Both the position numbers and the translations under genes were made by a program. A stretch of DNA of 13,602 nt. It comes from Omnitrophica bacterium RIFCSPLOWO2_01_FULL_45_10b (GTDB lineage Bacteria > Omnitrophota > Omnitrophia > Omnitrophales > Danuiimicrobiaceae). How positions within the stretch are numbered: position 1 is the stretch's first letter; each line of letters starts with the position of its first letter. Where the stretch lies: positions 5,270 to 18,871 of the forward strand of contig MHFM01000044.1 of the NCBI GenBank assembly GCA_001804205.1. The letters are read 5' to 3'. Positions 1 to 6,459 of the stretch are shown piece after piece. The notes below the pieces were generated by a model, which made no database searches, was not told where the DNA came from, and worked only from the letters and a program-made list of their open reading frames with translations.

Positions 1-476
1 AATGTCCTGCCTGCCGTGGAGCGGTGGAGCCAGTTGAGGAATTGAGAAATGAGTTTTCCGATGTCATTCAAGTTGAATTTCGCCACTATCCGCTTGAGCA
101 AACACATCCTTGGGCGCTCACGGCTGCCGGTTTCGCCGAATGTGCTGCGAAACAGGGAAAGTTCTGGGAATTTCACGATCAATTGTATAAAGAACAGGAA
201 ACCTGGGCGCACGCTCCAGAGCCCATCGTTTTTTTTGCCCGTTATGCCCAAGAATCAGGTTTGGATCCTTTAACGTTGGAACGATGCCTTGAGGATCCAA
301 AAACATTAGGTCAAATCCGGTTGGAGCGATCCATCGGCGCCAAACAAGGAGTGCAATCCACACCGACCATTTTTCTGAATGGACGTCCACTGGTTGGTCC
401 GCTTCAACTTAAAGCGCAAGGGAAAAATATCGTGCTCGAAGAACTTAAAAAGTTGGCTTCAAAGCTACGACAATAG
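1..476 (+). CDS. DsbA-like thiol:disulfide oxidoreductase, 5' end outside window
   Basis: Envelope thioredoxin-fold oxidoreductase of the DsbA/BdbD (thioredoxin_4) type, which makes or transfers disulfides in exported proteins. The frame is open to the window edge. Reading upstream of the GTG at 24 gives C-P-A-C-R-G-A directly before it, with the first Cys codon at 3-5. This is the CxxC active site, so the GTG at 24 is not the real start and the N-terminal signal and first strand lie outside the window. A typical FRHYPL segment follows, and the cis-Pro loop reads S-T-P-T (Pro codon 363-365). A second Cys pair (codons 141-143 and 285-287) matches a pair in the paralogue at 940-1584 and may be a structural disulfide. 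The stop lies 3 nt before the MauE-like gene, suggesting co-translation. The family is secure; the exact substrate is unknown. Confidence 0.88.
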   Translation, partial: CPACRGAVEPVEELRNEFSDVIQVEFRHYPLEQTHPWALTAAGFAECAAKQGKFWEFHDQLYKEQETWAHAPEPIVFFARYAQESGLDPLTLERCLEDPKTLGQIRLERSIGAKQGVQSTPTIFLNGRPLVGPLQLKAQGKNIVLEELKKLASKLRQ

Positions 477-479
477 TCC

Positions 480-917
480 ATGCCGTTTATCTTACTGGCC
501 ATGAGAATTTTTGTGGGCGCCGTGTTTGTTTACTCCGGTTGGAGTAAATTGATATCACCTATTGAGAATTTTATGGCTGTGATCGAAGGGTATCAATTTA
601 TCAAACAACCGTACATCTCAACGGTCGCTTTTGTTCTTCCTTGGCTTGAATTGATTTTTGGGACATTTCTTTCACTTGGTTTTCTGACACGCGTAAGTTC
701 GACCGTCTTAAGTATTTTCCTCGCAGTTTTTATCACGCTTCTTTTGCGCAGCCTCATGCTTCATCTGCCCGTTGCTGAATGCGGCTGTTTTGGTTCTGGG
801 ATTATACTCACCCCTTGGCAGGCGCTTTTTTTGGATTCCGGGATCCTTGTAGTATCTTTGATTCTTGTACGCCAGCGGCCTCGATGGTTAAGCCTGGATC
901 GAATACTCAATCGATGA
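480..917 (+). CDS. MauE/DoxX-family membrane protein with CGCFG motif
   Basis: A 145-residue integral membrane protein with about four hydrophobic segments (near residues 5-22, 47-66, 70-92 and 113-131). The N-terminal segment 'RIFVGAVFVYSGWSKL' is typical of the DoxX/MauE superfamily. C101-G-C103-F-G is the cysteine motif seen in MauE-like members, which are linked to disulfide formation in periplasmic proteins such as methylamine dehydrogenase. It lies between two DsbA-like genes, 3 nt after the first. I infer that it acts as their membrane redox partner, in the place usually held by DsbB or a VKOR protein. No clear ribosome-binding site precedes the ATG at 480, which fits translational coupling. 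Family confidence is good; the role as electron acceptor is inference. Confidence 0.82.
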   Translation: MPFILLAMRIFVGAVFVYSGWSKLISPIENFMAVIEGYQFIKQPYISTVAFVLPWLELIFGTFLSLGFLTRVSSTVLSIFLAVFITLLLRSLMLHLPVAECGCFGSGIILTPWQALFLDSGILVVSLILVRQRPRWLSLDRILNR

Positions 918-939
918 TCTTTCGTATGATCCTTGTTTC

Positions 940-1584
940 ATGAATAAGCTTTGGAAGGTGGCATTTTTTGTCATTTTTTTCTTTGTCAGTACCACTGCTT
1001 GTACTGCGCGCTCACGGCATGAACATCACACCGCAGCTTTGGCGGAACAAAGTCCTACCAAAGGAAATCCGAATGCCCCGGTAACCATTGTCGAATTCAG
1101 CGATTTTGAGTGTCCTTTTTGTGGATTAGCGCAGCCGGCCCTTAAGGAAGTGCAGAATCATTACCCAAGCCAGGTGCGGTTTGTCTTTAAAAATTTTCCG
1201 CTTCGCATGCATCGCCATGCATGGAAAGCACATCTCGCTGCTCTGTGCGCGGAAAATCAAGGCAAATTTTGGGAGTATAAGGATTTGCTGTTTCAGCATC
1301 AAAGAGAACTCAGACGGGCCGATCTTATTCGTTATGCAAATGAACTTAATCTAGCCGCAAAACCCTTTGAGAATTGTTTGGATTCAGAAACATACGGATC
1401 CCAAATTGATAGAGATCTCGAAGAAGCTCATCATCTTGGCATTGATGGAACTCCTGCTTTTTTGGTGAATGGCAAGCTGATTATGGGAGCTCAGCCTTTT
1501 TCTTCATTCCAACAAATCATTGACGAAGAGTTGTTCACATCCTCTCATTCCACCCAGGGCGCCGGCCGCGAAAGCGAAGGTTGA
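940..1584 (+). CDS. DsbA-like thiol oxidoreductase, probable lipoprotein
   Basis: A 214-residue thioredoxin-fold oxidoreductase. Residues 1-20 form a signal peptide (Lys at 3 and 6, hydrophobic 8-16) ending in S-T-T-A-C21. This is a loose lipobox, so lipid anchoring is likely but not certain. The domain starts near residue 43 (NPNAPVTIVEFSDFECPFC), with active site C58-P-F-C61 and the cis-Pro loop G-T171-P172-A. A second Cys pair, C103 and C146, matches the pair in the partial paralogue at the window start. The family is that of DsbA/BdbD/ScsC-like proteins that oxidise or isomerise exported proteins. The gene is 22 nt after the MauE-like gene and likely in the same operon. The C-terminal tail (last ~15 residues, Ser/Gly rich) is not conserved-looking. 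Confidence 0.88.
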   Translation: MNKLWKVAFFVIFFFVSTTACTARSRHEHHTAALAEQSPTKGNPNAPVTIVEFSDFECPFCGLAQPALKEVQNHYPSQVRFVFKNFPLRMHRHAWKAHLAALCAENQGKFWEYKDLLFQHQRELRRADLIRYANELNLAAKPFENCLDSETYGSQIDRDLEEAHHLGIDGTPAFLVNGKLIMGAQPFSSFQQIIDEELFTSSHSTQGAGRESEG

Positions 1585-1618
1585 CAGATTCAAGGGAATC
1601 GGTATGATTGGCGCTTGC

Positions 1619-1691
<73 letters not shown>

Positions 1692-1732
1692 ATTTTACTT
1701 CCCACAGGTATTAGACCTACGCGTCGATCGTT

Positions 1733-2395
1733 ATGAGGCCATTCAAAAAACTAATTCAACGTTTGAAAGACAAAAATAAATCTATCGCACGCGTATTTAA
1801 TGATATTTATCATTCGCGCAGGTGGACGGGCAGCGATTCTATTAGCGGTACAGGTTCTGGATTAGCACAAACGGTAGCGCTTCGAAGAGAATTGTCAGCT
1901 TTACTCAAGCGTCTTAACATCAAATCATTATTGGATGCTCCTTGCGGTGATTTTCATTGGATGAAGGAAGTAGATTTAGGAACTCGTTGCTATACAGGGA
2001 TTGATATTGTTTCAGATTTGATTGTTGAAAATCAGAAAAAGTATAATAACGAATATCGAAAATTCATCAGCTTTGATATCAGCCGTGATCCTTTGCCTCA
2101 AGTCGATATGATTCTGTGCCGCGACTGCTTTGTTCATCTTTCGTTTAAAAATATTATCGCAACGATTAAAAATTTTAAGCGGAGCGGATCTAAACATCTT
2201 CTTACAACTACATTTCATAAATGGACTAAAAATGCTGATATTGTTACAGGCGGCTGGCGGCCGATTAATTTGCAGTTGAGGCCCTTTTCCTTCCCAGATC
2301 CAATCCAGATCATTGACGAGCAATGTAGCGGAGCCGAACGCCAGTATTGGGATAAAAGTTTGGGTTTGTGGAAGCTTGAGGATATTCAAATTTAG
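1733..2395 (+). CDS. class I SAM-dependent methyltransferase, target unknown
   Basis: A 220-residue Rossmann-fold methyltransferase. Motif I is L66-L-D-A-P-C-G-D-F74, the acidic end of strand 2 is in G-I-D91-I-V, and the post-I strand reads D125-M-I-L-C-R-D. The N-terminal 'GSDSISGTGSG' and C-terminal 'DKSLGLWKLEDI' look like a conserved subfamily found as single genes or in glycan loci of many bacteria. Its substrate is not known, and nothing here (tRNA upstream, sugar kinase downstream) defines it. The ATG at 1733 is 41 nt after tRNA-Phe; no strong Shine-Dalgarno sequence is seen. The gene looks more AT-rich than the redox genes to its left, which together with its place beside a tRNA could mean acquisition by transfer, but no att repeat or integrase is visible. 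Confidence 0.82.
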   Translation: MRPFKKLIQRLKDKNKSIARVFNDIYHSRRWTGSDSISGTGSGLAQTVALRRELSALLKRLNIKSLLDAPCGDFHWMKEVDLGTRCYTGIDIVSDLIVENQKKYNNEYRKFISFDISRDPLPQVDMILCRDCFVHLSFKNIIATIKNFKRSGSKHLLTTTFHKWTKNADIVTGGWRPINLQLRPFSFPDPIQIIDEQCSGAERQYWDKSLGLWKLEDIQI

Positions 2396-2453
2396 CATAG
2401 CAGTTATACCTTCTTGGCATTCCCATTTTTTTCTGATACTCTAACTTATCCAT

Positions 2454-3413
2454 ATGAAACAAGGAATTATCGGCATTGATATCGGCGGAACAAAAATTTC
2501 GGTAAGTCTTGGAACGAGAAAGGGTAAAATTCTTGCGAAAAAAGTTTTTTCATCAGGTAACGGCAAAAGAGTAAAAGATTCAATCGAAAGGATTGAATCT
2601 TCCGTTTCGAGCCTTTTGTCGGAATGCAGGTTCAAGAAACAACAATTGGCCGGTATCGGCGTTGCCGTTCCCGGTGTCATTCATCCCCATAGCCAGGTGA
2701 TTCAAAAATCACCAAATCTTCCGTCATGGGAAGGCTTTCCTTTGCGGAGTGTTTTGATGCGTCGATTCAAACTTCCGGTTATTATTGAAAACGACGCCAA
2801 TGCCGCGGCGCTTGGTGAACAGTATTTTGGTTCGGGGCGTAGCGTTCGTGATTTTTTGTATTTAACGGTCAGCACTGGCATTGGAGGCGGGATTGTGGCG
2901 AACGGAGCTTTGATTCGTGGCGAAGGAGGAATGGCCGGTGAAGTTGGCCATATGACTTTGGTGAAAAACGGTCTTCGATGCCATTGTGGAAAAAGGGGAT
3001 GCCTCGAAGCATATTCAAGCGGTACGGCCATTGCGGGTCATGTGAAACGGGCGCTTAAAGCAGGCGCTAAATCAAATTATTTTAAAAATATCAAATTGAG
3101 CAAAATTACGGGTCAACTGGTCAGCGAAGCTGCACGTGTTCGTGATACCGTTGCCATTCAAGCTCGAAGATTAGCAGCCGATTACTTAGGAATGGGATTG
3201 GCGAATCTCATTAATCTTTTAAATCCTAAGCGCATTATCCTAGGCGGAGGCGTCATGGAAAACGTTGATCATTTTTGGCAGCCCATGATGAAAGCCGTTC
3301 GGCAAGAAGCTTGGCCGATGGCCTTGCGTTCTTGTCGAATTATGAGATCGAAACTCAGAAAAAATGTAGGTGATTTGGGCGCCATGGCGTTGATATTGGA
3401 TTCACAGAAGTAA
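2454..3413 (+). CDS. ROK-family sugar kinase (glucokinase or N-acetylhexosamine kinase)
   Basis: A 319-residue cytoplasmic ATP-dependent sugar kinase of the ROK family, at the usual family length. The phosphate-binding loop is D9-I-G-G-T-K14. The sugar-binding and catalytic motif is E112-N-D-A-N116, with D114 the expected base. The second ATP loop is T141-G-I-G-G-G146. The sugar/zinc region is G162-E-V-G-H166 followed by C176-H-C178-G-K-R-G-C183-L-E-A, so the ROK zinc site (His plus three Cys) is complete. An intact motif set argues for a working enzyme, not a ROK repressor, and no N-terminal HTH is present. ROK motifs do not separate glucose from GlcNAc or ManNAc. A kinase feeding nucleotide-sugar synthesis would fit the exopolysaccharide genes to the right, but they are in a separate operon. 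No ribosome-binding site is seen before ATG 2454. Confidence 0.9.
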   Translation: MKQGIIGIDIGGTKISVSLGTRKGKILAKKVFSSGNGKRVKDSIERIESSVSSLLSECRFKKQQLAGIGVAVPGVIHPHSQVIQKSPNLPSWEGFPLRSVLMRRFKLPVIIENDANAAALGEQYFGSGRSVRDFLYLTVSTGIGGGIVANGALIRGEGGMAGEVGHMTLVKNGLRCHCGKRGCLEAYSSGTAIAGHVKRALKAGAKSNYFKNIKLSKITGQLVSEAARVRDTVAIQARRLAADYLGMGLANLINLLNPKRIILGGGVMENVDHFWQPMMKAVRQEAWPMALRSCRIMRSKLRKNVGDLGAMALILDSQK

Positions 3414-3431
3414 GAGTTTTTGCGCGCCCGC

Positions 3432-3466
3432 CCTGACTTTTGATGGATAAATTTAAGGAAGTCAGG
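3432..3466. repeat. 8-bp perfect inverted repeat between ROK kinase and tRNA-Arg
   Basis: CCTGACTT (3432-3439) and AAGTCAGG (3459-3466) are exact reverse complements around a 19-nt spacer. No T-run follows, so it is not a canonical intrinsic terminator. It could be a factor-dependent or processing hairpin after the kinase gene, or a protein-binding dyad. Confidence 0.4.
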
Positions 3467-3511
3467 ACTGGCACTAGTTTCGGTTAATAAAAAGAAATAT
3501 TAAGGTTACTA

Positions 3512-3585
3512 GCGCCTGTAGCTCAGTCGGATAGAGCGAGCGGCTTCGAACCGCTAGGTCGCAGGTTCGATCCCTGTCAGGCGCA
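3512..3585 (+). tRNA. tRNA-Arg(UCG)
   Basis: The acceptor GCGCCTG (3512-3518) pairs with CAGGCGC (3578-3584). The D-arm GCTC/GAGC is 3521-3524/3534-3537. The anticodon stem AGCGG/CCGCT (3539-3543/3551-3555) closes loop CTTCGAA, with anticodon TCG at 3546-3548, reading CGA codons as Arg. The T-stem GCAGG/CCTGT (3561-3565/3573-3577) encloses TTCGATC. The discriminator is A3585 and CCA is not encoded. All arms pair. Confidence 0.96.
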
Positions 3586-3610
3586 ATTCTTAATGCAAGA
3601 AAGGCAAAAA

Positions 3611-4435
3611 ATGAAAAATAAAGCGAACGCTTTTATTTTGATTCTTTTGCTCTTCAATAGCTGTGCCCGCGACCAGCAATCACTCACCGCTTCTTCTGGC
3701 CATCCCAGCGCGGAGATGGAATTAGGGGAGGCGATTCATCGTGAAATTCTTAAGACCTCCTCGGTTTATCAAGAGGTAGAATTAAATTCCTATGTTCGAT
3801 CCATCGGTCAAAAATTAGCATCCACCGCCAAGCGGAAAAAGTTAAATTATCAATTTATCATTTTGAATGATGACCGCATCTTTGCGACGTACGCTCCCGG
3901 CGGGTTTGTTTATATCACGACCGGTTTTTTTAGGTTTCTCAATAACGAAATTGAGCTTGCAGGAATCTTGGCGCACGAAATCGGCCTTCTGCAATATAAA
4001 GATCCGCGGCTGTCAAAAACAAAAAAGGCATTTGATCTTTTGCTTCGGACCGGAAGTTATGTCGGCCCTGCGTTTGGAAGTATTGGAGCAGTTTCGGTGC
4101 TTGGCCTTGCGTTGATTGGTGCGATGACAAGCGGGAATAAAACTCTCGAAACCAGAACCCGTCAAGCAGATAAGCATGCGCTTCGCTATTTGATGGAATG
4201 TAATTATGATCCCCAGGGTTTGGTCGATCCCCTGCGCCGCATGGAAGACCCAGCCTCGCCCTTTCGCGCTTATCTATATGATTATGTTACTTCTCATCCG
4301 ATTTCGGCCAAGCGGTTTGAAAAATTAGACCGCGAATTTGCCAAGCTTCCGCTTGCAGATAAAGAATTTCAGTCAGGTCGTGATGTCTTTCTCGTGAAGA
4401 CCAATTCCGTCCGAAGTACTTTTGCGCGAAAATAA
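3611..4435 (+). CDS. M48-fold lipoprotein with degenerate zinc site (probable pseudo-protease)
   Basis: I chose the ATG at 3611, because AAGAAAGG sits 6 nt upstream. An in-frame ATG at 3593 lacks a ribosome-binding site. From 3611 the protein has 274 residues: a short basic start, a hydrophobic stretch (8-15) and F-N-S-C18, a lipobox-like site, so it is a likely lipoprotein facing the periplasm. The rest follows the M48 (BepA/LoiP-like) layout, with 'APGGFVYITTGFFRFL', then 'NEIELAGILAHEIG', and a C-terminal 'SHPISAKRFEKL'. The catalytic HExxH motif reads H122-E123-I-G-L126, so the second zinc His is Leu (CTT, 3986-3988). The ExEAD segment carrying the third ligand reads T183-R-Q185-A-D187. 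Two of three ligands are gone, so proteolysis is unlikely; a binding or assembly role is possible. It ends 4 nt from the convergent PilZ gene. Confidence 0.85.
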   Translation: MKNKANAFILILLLFNSCARDQQSLTASSGHPSAEMELGEAIHREILKTSSVYQEVELNSYVRSIGQKLASTAKRKKLNYQFIILNDDRIFATYAPGGFVYITTGFFRFLNNEIELAGILAHEIGLLQYKDPRLSKTKKAFDLLLRTGSYVGPAFGSIGAVSVLGLALIGAMTSGNKTLETRTRQADKHALRYLMECNYDPQGLVDPLRRMEDPASPFRAYLYDYVTSHPISAKRFEKLDREFAKLPLADKEFQSGRDVFLVKTNSVRSTFARK

Positions 4436-4439
4436 GAAA

Positions 4440-5243
4440 CTAAGGAAGTTCTGGATGGTCTGTTTGGGCGAGTATGTCATCCAAAGTAATTTCAATCGCT
4501 GCCAGTTGTGAGCGCTTTTGATTCAAAAATTGCGTTATTTCTTCTGCAACAGCTTGCTGGGTCTTCGTAAATTCTAACCCGTTCAGATAGACGTTTCGGT
4601 TGTCCTCTGTTTTCTTCACGCAATATTTGATGGTGCCCGTTAAGGGAAGAAAATGCGCATCATCCAACCAAAGTTTTAAATATACGTTCTGGTCCTTTTT
4701 TAATTGGAAATTACAGGATAAGCAGAGTCCGCCTTCTGAGAGATCGTGGACTTGCGTTCGAATAAGCATCGTTTCTTGATTGAAACCGAATTCAACACGA
4801 AGCGGAGTTTTAAACCGTGCAAAAAGGCGGCGCTCCGTCTCGTTCGCAGCGGGCAGGAGTTCCAGGCCTGAGAAATCAAGGGTTTCAGCGACTTGTTCCG
4901 CGGCCCAGTCCATGACGAATGTGTTGAACCACTCTTGCGCCTTCTGTTCTAGGAAGGTGAACTTAATTCCGTGCAGGAAAGACGAACCTTCTTTGTTGGA
5001 CCAGACTACCTCTCCCTGAGCTTGGATGGTTTTGCCGCGGATTTTTAGGAGAAATCTCAGAGAAGTTCCAATCGGCAGATAGGTGGTGTCTTGAACACAA
5101 ATACCACCTCTTGATAAGTTTTGAACCTTGATCGTGTGCGATTGTCCCGTATTATCTTTGTACTTTGCCCTAAGCGTTTCGGGCAGCAGAAATGGTTTTC
5201 CTAACGCTGGATCAGGCGCATTTCTTGGTTGCGGGTCGTTCAT
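4440..5243 (-). CDS. tandem PilZ-domain protein (c-di-GMP receptor)
   Basis: A 267-residue cytoplasmic protein with no signal peptide or membrane segment, made of two PilZ domains. Domain 1 (about 18-110) has N42-L-S-R-G-G47, matching (D/N)xSxxG, but its upstream RxxxR site reads R25-A-K-Y-K29. Domain 2 (about 137-240) has both signatures intact: R139-L-F-A-R143 and D167-L-S-E-G-G172. PilZ domains bind the second messenger c-di-GMP through these motifs. Domain 2 should therefore bind, while domain 1 may be weak or structural. The ATG at 5243 lies inside the end of the upstream acyltransferase gene (32-nt overlap) with no clear Shine-Dalgarno sequence, so it is probably translated by coupling. 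C-di-GMP receptors often control exopolysaccharide output, which fits the operon on the other side of the acyltransferase gene. No output domain is fused, so its partner is unknown. Confidence 0.88.
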   Translation of the reverse strand: MNDPQPRNAPDPALGKPFLLPETLRAKYKDNTGQSHTIKVQNLSRGGICVQDTTYLPIGTSLRFLLKIRGKTIQAQGEVVWSNKEGSSFLHGIKFTFLEQKAQEWFNTFVMDWAAEQVAETLDFSGLELLPAANETERRLFARFKTPLRVEFGFNQETMLIRTQVHDLSEGGLCLSCNFQLKKDQNVYLKLWLDDAHFLPLTGTIKYCVKKTEDNRNVYLNGLEFTKTQQAVAEEITQFLNQKRSQLAAIEITLDDILAQTDHPELP

Positions 5244-6060
5244 GGGAGTAAGCCGGGTTTGCTTGCTGAGCCATTTGCTTAATGGGAAGTTCCGGAAAAT
5301 AGCGCGTCAAGCATTCGATTTGTTCGGGTTTTGCCTTATTTAGAGCATCAGACTTTTCTGCAAAAAAGTAGTTGAAATCTTGTTCGTTCCAGCGGAAAAA
5401 CTCCGAAATTTTTTTTAATTCTAAACTATTCCTCAAAAAAAGTTTGTAAAGTCCCGGCGTCTTTTTTTCCGTTCCATTCTCAAGCTGAGTTAGATCAAGC
5501 TTCATGGCAATGGATGGGTTTCCCATCACGGATTCATAAACGCGTTCTCCGCCAAATTCTTGGAAGTAGAGGGAGGAGTATAAGGGTTTATGTACTGGAT
5601 TAACGGCAATGCAGATGTCCGTACAAACGGCTGTTTTACGCGCATACCACAATATGGGTTTGAAGAGGAGATATAAGCAGCGCAACCGTTCTGCGAGATA
5701 AAGAGGTAATATTCCTTTTGCGATTACATCAGAATTCAAGGCTAAAAGCGATATTTCACAAAGTTTTCTTCCCTTCTCCCTAAACACCTGAATTTCCTCC
5801 GGATATACCTTTTCCATTGGCAATCCAATAGAAGAATCCGGAACTAAGGAGGCGGTGGCAATGAGAGTATGTTCACGCCAGAGACAAAAGGTCACTGTTT
5901 CAGGAAGGGCGTTGTATATGGTGGCTCTCATGCCCGAGGTAATTTGTGAGCAGTAGCCTTTTCTCAGATATTCTTCGTATACCAACCGAAAAGCTTCCTC
6001 GAAGTGTTCTTTTCGAGTTGCGAACTCCACCCGTTCTTTGTTCTGTTGCTGGGTAGCCAC
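5212..6060 (-). CDS. FeeM-like N-acyl amino acid synthase (PEP-CTERM/exosortase-associated acyltransferase type)
   Basis: A 282-residue protein with the GNAT-like fold shared by N-acyl amino acid synthases (FeeM) and acyl-homoserine-lactone synthases. Recognisable blocks are 'AFRLVYEEYLRKGY' (23-36), 'ALPETVTFCLWRE' (51-63), 'SLVPDSSIGLPMEKVYPEE' (71-89), 'KLCEISLLAL' (99-108) and 'IAVNPVHKPLYSSLYFQEFG' (151-170), ending in 'PSIAMKLDL'. The family joins a long acyl chain, usually from acyl-ACP, to an amino acid or related amine. One branch is known to travel with PEP-CTERM/exosortase and exopolysaccharide loci. Where related enzymes commonly have E-x-S-R, this one has E102-I-S-L. Residues 192-282 are an extra polar C-terminal region. 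The start is GTG at 6060 with GAGAAG upstream; an in-frame stop lies 7-9 nt upstream, so no longer start is possible. Its 3' end overlaps the PilZ gene. The actual acyl product is not known. Confidence 0.8.
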   Translation of the reverse strand: MATQQQNKERVEFATRKEHFEEAFRLVYEEYLRKGYCSQITSGMRATIYNALPETVTFCLWREHTLIATASLVPDSSIGLPMEKVYPEEIQVFREKGRKLCEISLLALNSDVIAKGILPLYLAERLRCLYLLFKPILWYARKTAVCTDICIAVNPVHKPLYSSLYFQEFGGERVYESVMGNPSIAMKLDLTQLENGTEKKTPGLYKLFLRNSLELKKISEFFRWNEQDFNYFFAEKSDALNKAKPEQIECLTRYFPELPIKQMAQQANPAYSHERPATKKCA

Positions 6061-6117
6061 TTCTTCTCACTATTCCTGTTAGAGTTGGTTCGTTGCGTTA
6101 ATTTCTGATCATTAAAA

Positions 6118-6146
6118 ATGCTAGCACGCATAAAATCATATTGCAA
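6118..6146 (-). promoter_or_regulatory. candidate -35/-10 promoter for the acyltransferase-PilZ pair
   Basis: On the - strand, TTGCAA (6141-6146) and TAGCAT (6118-6123) are separated by exactly 17 nt. Each matches 4 of 6 positions of the sigma-70 consensus. The predicted start would lie about 50 nt upstream of the GTG at 6060. This is a modest match in AT-rich DNA, so it is only a candidate. Confidence 0.35.
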
Positions 6147-6160
6147 ATTAGGATAAGAAT

Positions 6161-6182
6161 TAAGTGTAAAAACTTACACTTA
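6161..6182. promoter_or_regulatory. 9-bp perfect dyad (TAAGTGTAA-N4-TTACACTTA)
   Basis: The arms at 6161-6169 and 6174-6182 are exact reverse complements around AAAC. The dyad lies just upstream of the candidate leftward promoter and about 100 nt from the acyltransferase start, as an activator or repressor site would. Six T residues follow on the + strand (6183-6188), so an AT-rich terminator is an alternative reading, but no rightward gene ends before it. Confidence 0.5.
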
Positions 6183-6276
6183 TTTTTTCACCTTAAAAAG
6201 CGCCATTATTAGGAGATATGCAAACTTTTCGACATGTTCTATCTTAGACAACATTTGGTCATTTTTTTAAACATCA

Positions 6277-6305
6277 TGTAAGCTATTTATTCATAAATAC
6301 TTACA
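6277..6305. promoter_or_regulatory. long near-perfect dyad beside a TATAAT box
   Basis: The left arm TGTAAG(C)TATTTAT (6277-6290) and right arm ATAAATACTTACA (6293-6305) are reverse complements apart from one extra C, around a 2-nt centre. The outer TGTAA/TTACA half-sites are the same as in the dyad at 6161-6182. A TATAAT hexamer lies just to the right at 6315-6320, but no good -35 hexamer is found at normal spacing. A bound protein would cover that -35 position, which fits an activator or repressor site. Confidence 0.45.
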
Positions 6306-6459
6306 GCTTATTTGTATAATAGTGTCTAAAACAATTAACTATCAACTGAATAAATCTTTAAACTTTTTCGCTAAATTAATACAAACGCTGTTGTCCTAAA
6401 CACACGCGCTGTACGCCATTCCAAGAAAACTTCATCTATATTCAATGTCACGACATGAT

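Noticed and set aside
24..26. GTG at 24 as the start of the first gene
   Set aside because: The frame is open upstream to the window edge and encodes the CPAC active site right before it, so the gene starts outside the window.
2012..2398. 128-codon frame on - strand
   Set aside because: Antisense to the methyltransferase, whose motifs are clear.
2414..2440. Promoter TTGGCA / GATACT before the ROK kinase
   Set aside because: Spacing is only 15 nt and the -10 match is poor; not strong enough to list.
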